Source: an uncultured Eubacterium sp. (GTDB lineage Bacteria > Bacillota > Clostridia > Lachnospirales > Lachnospiraceae). Taken from it: a stretch of DNA of 27,141 nucleotides. Below are positions 1 through 7,088 of the stretch, in pieces. The notes below the pieces were generated by a model that saw nothing but the letters and a program-made list of their open reading frames with translations, was not told the origin of the DNA and made no database searches. The translations under genes were made by a program, and so were the position numbers. Each line of letters opens with the position of its first letter. Within the stretch, counting starts at the first letter, position 1. The stretch is taken from the NCBI GenBank assembly GCA_934351445.1, contig CAKRIZ010000032.1:1-27141 (forward strand). The letters run 5' to 3'.

Positions 1-69
1 GCCTCTTTAGAGGCAAGCAGGGAACAGCGGCTTATAGCCGCAGAGCAAACCACCAGCTAAGCTGGTGGT
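1..69. repeat. Three consecutive hairpins at left edge
   Basis: Three perfect inverted repeats follow each other: 1-14 (GCCTCT/AGAGGC), 27-41 (GCGGCT/AGCCGC) and 49-69 (ACCACCAGC/GCTGGTGGT, 3-nt loop). The last is followed on plus by a T-rich run at 75-84, so it could be a terminator for a plus-strand gene left of the window. A row of short GC hairpins with a CCACCAGC stem also resembles the subterminal ends of IS200/IS605-type elements or their omega-RNA region. No transposase is visible, so the class is inference. Confidence 0.45.
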
Positions 70-90
70 GCTGATTTGTTTTTTATAATC

Positions 91-354
91 TCACCATTTC
101 TTCTTCGGGCAATGGGACACCTGCGCGACTGCGCGCAGTTCCACATAGCAGCCACAGGCATTGCATGTCCCGGCGAGCAGCTTTTCACACGCTCTGCACA
201 CTGACAGCCTCCGCTCATATTCTGCATCATCCACGCGGTCTGACTGTTTGATCGCGGCGCGGTATTTTTCTATCATTTCCAGTTCTGACTGCTTCGACGC
301 ATCTGAATCGACCATCTCACGCAGCAGACATCTCGTACATATACGCTGCTCCAT
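91..354 (-). CDS. Small Cys-rich protein, DUF6171-like
   Basis: This 87-residue protein probably binds zinc. It has an N-terminal CTRC, then a charged helical stretch, then CRAC and the motif GTCNACGCYVELR near the C-terminus with one more Cys (SHCP). That arrangement matches, from memory, the small DUF6171 family common in Lachnospiraceae; the function is unknown. Two in-frame ATGs exist, at 366 and 354. I prefer 354 because GGAGG lies five bases before it, while the upstream ATG has no clear ribosome site. It follows the GH43 gene on the same strand after about 90 nt with no terminator between, so it may be the last gene of that transcript. A role linked to sugar use is not implied by its sequence. 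Confidence 0.72.
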   Translation of the reverse strand: MEQRICTRCLLREMVDSDASKQSELEMIEKYRAAIKQSDRVDDAEYERRLSVCRACEKLLAGTCNACGCYVELRAVAQVSHCPKKKW

Positions 355-449
355 CTGCGCCTCCATGTTCTCAGGCTTCTTTTCGGACTTTCCAGAGCCC
401 TACCGTTTCACCGTGGGTCTGCCGTCCTGCTGTATCGCCGGGATTTCTA

Positions 450-1400
450 CTACGAATCATACGAAAATACAGGTCTTCCATCCTTCCAGCCCAGCTTCAT
501 CAGCATCGCATGGCGGTTCGGATTGTAGAGTGGATTTCCGACAATCTCCTTCTCTGTGCGCGCATGGTACACCATAATATCCGCGCCATTTTCATCCGTC
601 GTGAACGAATTGTGTCCGGGGCCATAGACCACATGCTCCTCGCTCGATGTCAGCACCGGATAGCGCTCTTTTTTCCATGACAGCGGATCAAGCAGATCAC
701 TGTCCGCATCTGCAGTCAGCATCCCCATACAATAATGGATACCTGTATCACTCGCAGAATACGTCACATAGACCTTTCCATCGCGCTGAATCACCGCGGG
801 ACCCTCGTTGACCCAGAAGCCGTAGCGCTCCCAGTCGTAGTCCGGTGTCGTCAGCATCACCTGAACGGTATCTAGCGTATAGCCGTTTTTCATGCGTGCG
901 ATATACAGATTTGAAATCTGTTTGCCGACTCCGACCTTTTCTGCCCAGATATAGTACCAGCTGCCTTTTACTTCAAAGACCGTCGCATCCAGCGAGAATG
1001 CCTCAAAAGAAAACTCATCATCCGTGGCGCGTGTCATCTTGCCCTTCTCGATCCACGGATCACGCATCGGATCATCGCCCTGACACTCGAGCACATACGG
1101 GCGGATCGCCCAGATGTCGTCCTTGTCGCCCCCCGCATAATAAATATACCATTTTCCAAACAGGTAATGGATCTCCGGTGCCCAGATATGGATGCTCTGC
1201 GGACCGCTCTCATGCTTGTGCCATACTTCGAGTTCCGGCGCGCTGCCAAGTCCCTCCAGCGTATCGCTGCTGCGCAGCACGATACGGTCATATTCCGGCA
1301 CGGATGCGGTAAAATAATAGGTTCCATCGGTGTGGCGGTATACATACGGATCTGCGCGCTGCAGAATCCACGGTTCATTATACTTTAATTTATTGTCCAT
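450..1400 (-). CDS. GH43 glycosidase, cytoplasmic (arabinofuranosidase-like)
   Basis: This 316-residue protein is a single five-bladed beta-propeller GH43 domain without signal peptide, so it should act in the cytoplasm on short imported oligosaccharides. The three expected acidic residues are visible: the base in QRADPYV (Asp17), the pKa modulator in SLDATVF (Asp138) and the proton donor in WVNEGPAV (Glu199). GPGHNSF near residue 265 supplies the usual metal-coordinating His. The NEGPA form is common in alpha-L-arabinofuranosidases, but beta-xylosidase activity cannot be excluded. The start at 1400 has GGGGAG seven bases upstream; an ATG ten codons earlier has no such site. Its first 11 bases overlap the end of the upstream lipoprotein gene (ATGGACAATAA carries both start and stop), so translation is probably coupled. 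Confidence 0.85.
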   Translation of the reverse strand: MDNKLKYNEPWILQRADPYVYRHTDGTYYFTASVPEYDRIVLRSSDTLEGLGSAPELEVWHKHESGPQSIHIWAPEIHYLFGKWYIYYAGGDKDDIWAIRPYVLECQGDDPMRDPWIEKGKMTRATDDEFSFEAFSLDATVFEVKGSWYYIWAEKVGVGKQISNLYIARMKNGYTLDTVQVMLTTPDYDWERYGFWVNEGPAVIQRDGKVYVTYSASDTGIHYCMGMLTADADSDLLDPLSWKKERYPVLTSSEEHVVYGPGHNSFTTDENGADIMVYHARTEKEIVGNPLYNPNRHAMLMKLGWKDGRPVFSYDS

Positions 1401-3012
1401 AGCTGACTCCCCATACACTTTTATTTGCACCGACAGCCGAGAATGCCATCACGTCTGTCCCTGCTTCGTCCTTCATCCTGCAGAACACGCCCTGATAGGT
1501 CTCACCGTCGATCGTGATGTCCATATAATAGGTGCCGTCCTGCGCACTCCATGTTCCTTCCGACTCCCTGCCGACGACTGTGCCGTCCGCATTCAGATAT
1601 AAAATCTTAGGATTGGCGATATCGCTGCTGATATCCGTACCCTGATTGACCACAAAATATCTGCCTACCACCTCAGACGTATCATACCCATCTGCGCTCA
1701 CAGTCTCTCCCTGTGTCTGATACGGCAACTCACACGGCCATCCATCCGCATTTACGAGCATCTGGTGTACACGCGGGGAATGCCCCTCGCCACCGTCATT
1801 GAATCTCGTGTGGTAAACGAGATACATTTTTCCATCGTCATCGATCAGTGCCGAATTATGTCCGGTCGCCATATATGCCTTTTCGATTGAAGGCAGCTTG
1901 TAATTCCCAGTCAGCTTCAATCCAAATAGCTGATGGTCATCATTGATTGTTGGATATGCGCCGTTCATATCAACATAGGTTCCATCCGGTGTCTCAGATC
2001 GGAATACACGCACCTGATAGCCGCCTGCGCTCGTCAGCACACCGTAGGATACAAACAGATAATAGTAGCCGCTCGTCTCATCGTATAAAATGTACGGTCC
2101 CTCAATGGATTTGTGTCCGCCCCCGAGCAGCCGTTTTCCGTAATAGGCATCGACATTGTTATCGGGATCTGCCTGCGGATGGATGACCAGTCCGGTCTGC
2201 GGATCGAGTTCAAGCAGGTAAATACCGCCACTCCACGAACCATAGACCATCCACATTCTGCCGTCTGCATCGTAAAATACACTCGGATCGATCGCATTCG
2301 GATAATCGTCCACATTATAACCGTTATTGCGCACATAATGCTTGAGCGCATAGTCCTCATCGACATAATCGAGCACATCGGTTGCTTTGATCGTATCTTT
2401 ATCGTAACCGGAATAAATCAACGCTCCCTGCCACTCGTACGGTCCCTCAATTGTTTTTGAGGTGCCATAGCACAGATTCGATGCATTCCACGTAGAGGTT
2501 GTGCAGTAATACATGTAATACAGTCCCTGCGCCTCATTATAGATCACATCCGGTGCCCATACATGCGTCCCATCGTCGTCTGTCGGGATCAGGCTTTTCT
2601 TGCTTCCGCTATAGGCAAATGCCTGGTCTGCCACATCATAGATCTGTCCGTATACCGGATTGCTCTTGGTATAGCCGTCTGCGATCGATTCCCAGCTCAT
2701 GAGATCACCGCATTTTGCTGCAGACATATGCGAACCAAAGATATAATATTCATCCCCATCCTTTACGATCGACGGATCATGCACTGCCACACCGGAGGAT
2801 ACATCCCCGGTCGCAATGCCGTCATACGTCATCTTAAATACATATTCCGGCTGCGCATCAGCCGTCACCTGTGCCGCAGTATCCGCATCCGCGCCATCCG
2901 TGCCCGAATCCGAAGCCGCCGGTGATGCATTGCCACAGCCTGCCAGCCCAAACGCCATTGTCGCAGCAAGTGCACCGGACAGCAGCCGCTTTCCATAGTC
3001 CTGTACCTTCAT
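1390..3012 (-). CDS. GH43 lipoprotein, endo-arabinanase-like
   Basis: This 540-residue protein begins with a lipoprotein signal (KRLLSG, hydrophobic core, lipobox GLAGC with Cys26), then a low-complexity Ser/Asp/Ala linker to about residue 52, then a GH43 propeller. The acidic triad fits arabinan-cleaving GH43: VAVHDPS (Asp79), NAIDPSVF (Asp242) and KSIEGPY (Glu304). WMVYGSWSGGIYLLELD and ATGHNSA are also typical of endo-alpha-1,5-L-arabinanases; the extra C-terminal beta domain after about residue 435 is too. It is predicted to be anchored on the outer face of the membrane and to cut arabinan backbone. Start choice: GGGGGA lies eight bases before the ATG at 3012; the longer frame to 3129 lacks a signal peptide at its start. 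It has its own promoter at 3114-3142 and is followed by the overlapping cytoplasmic GH43. Confidence 0.88.
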   Translation of the reverse strand: MKVQDYGKRLLSGALAATMAFGLAGCGNASPAASDSGTDGADADTAAQVTADAQPEYVFKMTYDGIATGDVSSGVAVHDPSIVKDGDEYYIFGSHMSAAKCGDLMSWESIADGYTKSNPVYGQIYDVADQAFAYSGSKKSLIPTDDDGTHVWAPDVIYNEAQGLYYMYYCTTSTWNASNLCYGTSKTIEGPYEWQGALIYSGYDKDTIKATDVLDYVDEDYALKHYVRNNGYNVDDYPNAIDPSVFYDADGRMWMVYGSWSGGIYLLELDPQTGLVIHPQADPDNNVDAYYGKRLLGGGHKSIEGPYILYDETSGYYYLFVSYGVLTSAGGYQVRVFRSETPDGTYVDMNGAYPTINDDHQLFGLKLTGNYKLPSIEKAYMATGHNSALIDDDGKMYLVYHTRFNDGGEGHSPRVHQMLVNADGWPCELPYQTQGETVSADGYDTSEVVGRYFVVNQGTDISSDIANPKILYLNADGTVVGRESEGTWSAQDGTYYMDITIDGETYQGVFCRMKDEAGTDVMAFSAVGANKSVWGVSYGQ

Positions 3013-3058
3013 AAAAAAATCCCCCATCTCTCCATGATCTGATTTTGATTCAATCCCA

Positions 3059-3098
3059 ATCTGACTGTGGGCAATGGTCTCTCCCACCACAGACAGAT
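3059..3098 (-). other. Hairpin in GH43 lipoprotein leader
   Basis: The predicted 5' leader of the lipoprotein gene can fold into an interrupted stem: ATCTG/CAGAT, then CTGT/ACAG, a small bulge, and GGG/CCC, closing a loop of about 11 nt. It lies 47 bases before the start codon and has no U-run, so it is not a terminator. It could stabilise the mRNA or be a protein-binding site. Confidence 0.4.
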
Positions 3099-3113
3099 CG
3101 TAATCGTAACTAC

Positions 3114-3142
3114 AATATATCAGATTCACCGCATCAATACAA
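3114..3142 (-). promoter_or_regulatory. Promoter of GH43 lipoprotein operon
   Basis: On minus, TTGTAT (3142-3137) and TATATT (3119-3114) are separated by 17 bases, a good sigma-A promoter about 100 bases before the lipoprotein start. It lies inside the 238-nt gap after the CBM42 GH43 gene, so the lipoprotein and the gene behind it can be transcribed separately from it. Confidence 0.65.
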
Positions 3143-3144
3143 TC

Positions 3145-3178
3145 AATATTTTACTTTTTTATAAAATATTTTACTTTT
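3145..3178 (-). promoter_or_regulatory. Two direct repeats, likely activator sites
   Basis: The 14-mer AAAAGTAAAATATT (minus) occurs exactly twice, at 3158-3145 and 3178-3165, with a 20-bp period. The nearer copy ends two bases before the -35 box. Direct repeats about two helical turns apart and next to the -35 are the classic arrangement for AraC-family or response-regulator activators. The region is AT-rich, but a perfect 14/14 repeat in phase with the promoter is unlikely to be chance. The regulator is not in the window. Confidence 0.5.
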
Positions 3179-3250
3179 ATCAAAAATTCATTTTCATATT
3201 CGCTCTCCAGAGGCTAATCAAAGTGTGCACACGAACATCATCGCTAGCGG

Positions 3251-4831
3251 CTACTGCGCAGTCATATAAAACGTGGCATTCCGAGTCTGTCCTGTCCCAT
3301 CACTGAGTACCAGCGCGCCCTCCTCAAGTGTCAGATACTGTCCGGGAATACGCACGCTCTCAAACGATACACCATCTGCATCAGCCAATCCCGTCACACT
3401 GCGAAACGTCTGTGCCTGCGCAAACGCCTCGGAACCGCTGATATCCTGGGACAATTCGATCCCGCCATCTTTTTTGACTGTCACATACAGCCCCGGCTTG
3501 TTCTCCGATTGGATCGATACATACATCTCATCGCTCGGATCCATCTTTCCAGGTACAAGCACCCACTGACTGTCTGCCGCAAATTTGCCGATACCGCTGC
3601 CGAGCGCCACATGCCGCAGCGGATAATCTGCATCCGCAGTCGAATTGACAAATGCCTCATGCTCGAGTCTCGTCCCATCCGACAACGCCAGCTCAACATG
3701 TATGCCGCCGAGTCCCGCTGCCGTCTCATCAAACAGATCAATGCTGCCATCATCGTTAAAATGCAGCTTCGTGATACACGCACTGCGCCGATAACCGTTA
3801 CCTCCGGGCAATGACCCATTATGATAGACAAAATACGTCTCCCCCTTGAAATCAAACACTGCCATATGATTTGTGTTCGAGGTCGCAGTCGGATACATGA
3901 TGACGCCTCCCTTTTTCCATGCGCCACTAGTCAGATCATCCGTCGTCGCATATGCCATGCTCTCACGCCAGCCATATGCATAGAACAGATAATAATCGCC
4001 GTATGCTTTTCCCTGCTCATCCGTCCTGCGGTACAGCCATGGCGCCTCGGTATAGTTCTCCAACCCCATTTTCTGCCACATGATATCTGCATCTTCGAAA
4101 GATGATCCACTCGTGATCTGTCCATCCTGATTCACATCTTTGACCGAGATCATATCCTCGTTCAGTTCACAGACAAAAAACATGCCGTTGCCCCACGCGA
4201 GATACCGGTGTTCCTCGCCAGCCTCATCCGTGTCGATCCATACAGTCGGATCAATATCATTAAACGTCGACAATTGCGGTTTTGTAACCGATCCGCGCAC
4301 CAGCGGTTCGCCAATATCCACAAACGGCCCGGCCGGTTCATCCGATACAGCCACACCGATCGACTGTTTCCCGCTCTTATCCCATGTACAGTAATATAGA
4401 TAATAGTGATCATTATATTTTGCGGTCTGTGCAGCCCACGCAGACCGGTCATCTTTTGCCCACGATACGGTATCCATCGTCATCACCGTACCTTCCGGTG
4501 TCCAGTTCACCAGATCTGTCGATGAATAACAGACATATTCCGGTATGTCATATATAGACTTCTCTACCTGTTCATCCGTTGATGCATCGACACCTGTATA
4601 GAGATATACGGTGTCACCATCTACGAGCACCGAAGGATCCCCACCATAGCTGATACCGTCCATACCATCTCCTACCATTGGATTCATGCCTGTTGCCTTT
4701 TCCAGTGCAATCCCTGTCACCCCGCCTGTTCCCCCACTGAAAGCCTGTCCACCTGCCGCTCCTGCAGCGAGTGCGAGTGCCAGCGCCGCCACTGCAGCTG
4801 TCTCGATCATTACCTGTTTGTTTTTACCCAT
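3251..4831 (-). CDS. Secreted GH43 with C-terminal CBM42 (AbfB)-like domain
   Basis: This 526-residue protein has an N-terminal hydrophobic signal or anchor (residues 9-30, no lipobox Cys). A GH43 propeller follows at about residues 55-400 with YGGDPSVL (Asp65), NDIDPTVW (Asp194) and YTEAPWLY (Glu262) as the acidic triad and SNTNHMAVF as the metal-site His region. The C-terminal 120 residues contain SFESVRIPGQYLTLEEG and end in ATFYM. This is the beta-trefoil repeat signature of arabinofuranosidase B (CBM42) domains, which bind arabinose side chains. It is therefore likely an extracellular arabinofuranosidase acting on arabinan or arabinoxylan. The start has AGGAG/GAGGGG about seven bases upstream. 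No terminator follows the stop, and its own promoter overlaps an inverted repeat. The exact GH43 subfamily is not certain. Confidence 0.85.
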   Translation of the reverse strand: MGKNKQVMIETAAVAALALALAAGAAGGQAFSGGTGGVTGIALEKATGMNPMVGDGMDGISYGGDPSVLVDGDTVYLYTGVDASTDEQVEKSIYDIPEYVCYSSTDLVNWTPEGTVMTMDTVSWAKDDRSAWAAQTAKYNDHYYLYYCTWDKSGKQSIGVAVSDEPAGPFVDIGEPLVRGSVTKPQLSTFNDIDPTVWIDTDEAGEEHRYLAWGNGMFFVCELNEDMISVKDVNQDGQITSGSSFEDADIMWQKMGLENYTEAPWLYRRTDEQGKAYGDYYLFYAYGWRESMAYATTDDLTSGAWKKGGVIMYPTATSNTNHMAVFDFKGETYFVYHNGSLPGGNGYRRSACITKLHFNDDGSIDLFDETAAGLGGIHVELALSDGTRLEHEAFVNSTADADYPLRHVALGSGIGKFAADSQWVLVPGKMDPSDEMYVSIQSENKPGLYVTVKKDGGIELSQDISGSEAFAQAQTFRSVTGLADADGVSFESVRIPGQYLTLEEGALVLSDGTGQTRNATFYMTAQ

Positions 4832-4890
4832 TTTTGTCCCCTCTCCTATCAGGAGCGCATGCCATCCAGCGCCCCCACATATATTTTTTT

Positions 4891-4925
4891 ATGGTACAAC
4901 TTGTCTGTGTACCTGTGCAAGTTGT
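4891..4925 (-). promoter_or_regulatory. Promoter with overlapping inverted repeat (operator)
   Basis: ACAACTTG and CAAGTTGT form a perfect 8-bp inverted repeat at 4896-4903 and 4918-4925 around a 14-bp centre. On minus, TTGCAC (4920-4915) and TACCAT (4896-4891) with an 18-bp gap make a plausible promoter for the CBM42 GH43 gene. The two arms would then cover the -35 and abut the -10, which is typical of a repressor such as a GntR- or LacI-type sugar regulator. The -10 box is weak, so the exact start is uncertain. Confidence 0.45.
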
Positions 4926-4982
4926 TTCTTTTTGGCAAAGCCCGGAGCATTAGGAGTTTTGACTATAGAAAGCACTCTTTTC

Positions 4983-5008
4983 CGCCAGATTTTTGGCGTT
5001 ATTTTTTG
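4983..5008 (+). terminator. Terminator-like hairpin before PAP2 promoter
   Basis: CGCCA/TGGCG, extended by G-U and A-U pairs, closes a tiny loop and is followed by TTATTTTTT. No plus-strand gene ends upstream, so it may block divergent or spurious transcription from the GH43 side, or be fortuitous. Confidence 0.35.
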
Positions 5009-5017
5009 ACCTTTTTG

Positions 5018-5046
5018 TTGTTTTGGGAAAGTGCTTGTGCTAATAT
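5018..5046 (+). promoter_or_regulatory. Promoter of PAP2 gene
   Basis: TTGTTT, 17 bases, then TAATAT with an extended -10 TG two bases before it (TGCTAATAT). The leader of about 50 nt holds four copies of GATATTTT (5052-5099), the first two in the 13-mers GATATTTTAATGT and GATATTTTAATGC. The ribosome site GGAGG lies between the third and fourth copies. Confidence 0.55.
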
Positions 5047-5102
5047 AGCATTGATATTTTAATGTGATATTTTAATGCGATATTTTGGAGGATATTTTGT
5101 AG

Positions 5103-5810
5103 ATGAAACGAATCAATTTCAAGGAATTCTTTTGGAAACACCGCTATATTCTGTTGCAGGCTTACTGGCTGATCTATCTGCCGTGGTTTGCCTATCTGGA
5201 AAAAACAGTAACGAGCCACTTTCATGTCATTCACATGGAACTGGATGATAAGATTCCGTTTGTATCCGCGTTTGCAATTCCCTATTTCCTGTGGTTCGGA
5301 TATGTGGCAGTCGCATTCATCTATACGTATCTGCATGACAGGCAGGAATATTTACGCGCGTGCGGCTTTTTGTTTACAGGTATGACGATCTTTCTCCTCA
5401 TATCTACGGTCTACCCGAATGGACATTATATGCGCTACGGTGTGACACTCGGCAGCGGTGTGTTCGACCAGCTTATCCGCTGGCTGTGGGAGACCGATAC
5501 TGCAACAAACCTGTTTCCGAGCATCCACGTATTCAATTCGATCGGTGCCCACATCGCACTGACACGATGCGAAAACCTGCGTGACAACAAGTTCGTGAAA
5601 TACGGCTCCTTCACACTGATGTGCAGCATCATTCTGGCAACGGTATTTATCAAGCAGCATTCCGTATTTGATGTGATGACCGCACTGCTCATGGCACTGG
5701 TGCTCTATCCCGTTGCTTACGGCAAGGCACCGGAAAACGCGATCGAGCATTTACGCACAGCAAGAGAGGCGCGGCGCTTACGCAAGAAATACGAAGATGT
5801 TTCGTGGTAG
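5103..5810 (+). CDS. PAP2-superfamily membrane phosphatase
   Basis: This 235-residue integral membrane protein has about six hydrophobic segments and a basic C-terminal tail (TAREARRLRKK). The catalytic PAP2 motifs are present: NLFPSIHVFNS (PSxH, His142) and KQHSVFDVM (His186 with Asp190). The first KxxxxxxRP motif is not obvious; a variant around YPNGHYMR (104-111) takes its place, as in the PAP2_3 or sphingolipid-synthase-like branch. It should dephosphorylate a lipid phosphate (phosphatidic acid, undecaprenyl or phosphatidylglycerol phosphate) or transfer a head group; the substrate cannot be read from sequence. GGAGG is 11 bases before the ATG. It stands alone between divergent and convergent genes, with its own promoter and terminator. 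Confidence 0.85.
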   Translation: MKRINFKEFFWKHRYILLQAYWLIYLPWFAYLEKTVTSHFHVIHMELDDKIPFVSAFAIPYFLWFGYVAVAFIYTYLHDRQEYLRACGFLFTGMTIFLLISTVYPNGHYMRYGVTLGSGVFDQLIRWLWETDTATNLFPSIHVFNSIGAHIALTRCENLRDNKFVKYGSFTLMCSIILATVFIKQHSVFDVMTALLMALVLYPVAYGKAPENAIEHLRTAREARRLRKKYEDVSW

Positions 5811-5827
5811 AAATTGAATATCATTAT

Positions 5828-5855
5828 AAAAAAGAGTCGCTCGCGACTCTTTTTT
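5828..5855. terminator. Bidirectional terminator
   Basis: AAAAAAGAGTCGC/GCGACTCTTTTTT is a perfect 13-bp stem with a 2-nt loop, giving a U-run on both strands. It ends the PAP2 transcript on plus and the citrate synthase, ddh, PPTase, ybaK side on minus. Confidence 0.88.
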
Positions 5856-5883
5856 ATGCATTTTTTATAATAATCCTCAAAAG

Positions 5884-6366
5884 CTACGCCGTGATTCTGG
5901 CGTACTCTGCCTGCGCCGCCTTTAACAGATCCGCCGGATCCAGTTCGATCTGCGAACCGATCCTGCCGCCACTGACGATGATCGTATCAAGTGCTGCTGC
6001 AGACTCATCCACTCGTGTCACGTACTGTTTTTTCATGCCGATCGCCGTACAGCCGCCGCGGATATATCCGGTGATCTGGTTGATCTCCCTGACATGGATC
6101 ATCGCGACTGATTTTTCTCCGACTGAGCGCGCGGCTGCTTTCAGATCCAGCTCTGCCTCAATCGGTATGACGAACACAAAGTAGCTTTTGCTCGCGCCGA
6201 CAGTGACCAGTGTCTTATATACCTTTTCATGCGGCAATCCCAGCATATCTGCAATCTGGATGCCATCCTCAAATTCCCTGCACTCATAAGTCAGATGCGT
6301 AAATGGGATCTTCATGCGCTCTAAGATGCGCATTGCATTTGTCTTTACTTCTTTTTGTTTTGCCAT
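5884..6366 (-). CDS. ybaK: YbaK/EbsC-family Cys-tRNA(Pro) deacylase
   Basis: This 160-residue protein hydrolyses Cys-tRNA(Pro) produced by prolyl-tRNA synthetase, a trans-editing step in the cytoplasm. The whole length matches the family: KTNAMRILE at the N-terminus, the active-site Lys51 in VYKTLV, GYIRGGCTAIGMKK (100-113) and VSGGRIGSQIELDP (131-144) near the end. AAAGGTGA lies six bases before the ATG at 6366; a longer GTG start would fall inside that ribosome site, so it is rejected. It follows the phosphopantetheinyl transferase gene after 19 nt and is probably co-transcribed. It is the last gene before the bidirectional terminator. Confidence 0.92.
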   Translation of the reverse strand: MAKQKEVKTNAMRILERMKIPFTHLTYECREFEDGIQIADMLGLPHEKVYKTLVTVGASKSYFVFVIPIEAELDLKAAARSVGEKSVAMIHVREINQITGYIRGGCTAIGMKKQYVTRVDESAAALDTIIVSGGRIGSQIELDPADLLKAAQAEYARITA

Positions 6367-6385
6367 GTTTGTCACCTTTCATCTA

Positions 6386-7045
6386 TCACATAGTAACGAT
6401 ACGATCTATTGCAGCCTCAACGACACGCACCGGATATCCTTGCGCCCCCTCATAGCAGACCGCCATCTCGTACCCATCCAGCCGCAGTTCCGCAAAATGC
6501 CGCCCTGCGATCCGGCTGCTGCACTGTCCGTCCACCACCACCGAAAAGCTCCGCAGATCCTGCGCCATCCCTCTGCCGTCACATTTGATCCAGCTCTCCT
6601 TGCGCGCCCAGATCCGGTAAAAGCCCGCACCGGACGCATATGCCTCCTGCTCCTCAGCCGTGAAAAAGCGTGCTGCCAGTTGTTCCTCCCTTCCGGTTTT
6701 CTCTACATGCTGGATATCACAGCCGACTTCGACCGGAGCCAGCACCGCCAGCACATAATCACCGGAATGCGACAGGTTAAACTGTATATCTGCGCGTCCC
6801 ACCACATATGGTTTCCGGTGTGCGCCGACAGCGATCTCCAGCTCACGCTCACGCACATCCATATGATTGGCAAGCAGCCGGTCGAGCAATGTCCACGCGC
6901 CCAGCGAATGCAGCCTGCCTGTCTGCGTCCGGAGTGCCTCTATTTTCTGTTGTCTCTCTGTTGACAGCTCACACAAAAAATGCCGGAACAGATCCTCCTG
7001 CTCCAGCATTTTAATGTTTGCATAAAGTCCCTGAATCTCATTCAT
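6386..7045 (-). CDS. Sfp-type 4'-phosphopantetheinyl transferase
   Basis: This 219-residue enzyme transfers 4'-phosphopantetheine from CoA to a Ser of carrier proteins (ACP, PCP). Sfp-type motifs are in order: RKPYV (77-81), IQFNLSHSGDYVL (87-99), EVGCDIQH with Mg-binding Asp110, and WARKESWIK with Glu150 and Lys154. The length fits the Sfp/HetI group rather than the 120-residue AcpS group. No NRPS, PKS or carrier protein lies in the window, so its client is elsewhere. The start at 7045 has only a weak ribosome site and no alternative is better. It lies 43 nt behind ddh and 19 nt before ybaK on the same strand. Confidence 0.9.
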   Translation of the reverse strand: MNEIQGLYANIKMLEQEDLFRHFLCELSTERQQKIEALRTQTGRLHSLGAWTLLDRLLANHMDVRERELEIAVGAHRKPYVVGRADIQFNLSHSGDYVLAVLAPVEVGCDIQHVEKTGREEQLAARFFTAEEQEAYASGAGFYRIWARKESWIKCDGRGMAQDLRSFSVVVDGQCSSRIAGRHFAELRLDGYEMAVCYEGAQGYPVRVVEAAIDRIVTM

Positions 7046-7088
7046 GCGTCTAGTGTATCACGGAAAGTCCTTTTTTTCCAGCCACATT

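Noticed and set aside
3223..3232. Palindrome GTGTGCACAC after the CBM42-GH43 gene as a terminator
   Set aside because: It has no loop or U-run; a 10-bp palindrome alone is weak evidence.
7046..7088. GGAAA/TTTCC hairpin between ddh and the phosphopantetheinyl transferase gene as a terminator
   Set aside because: Only five pairs, large loop and no U-run.
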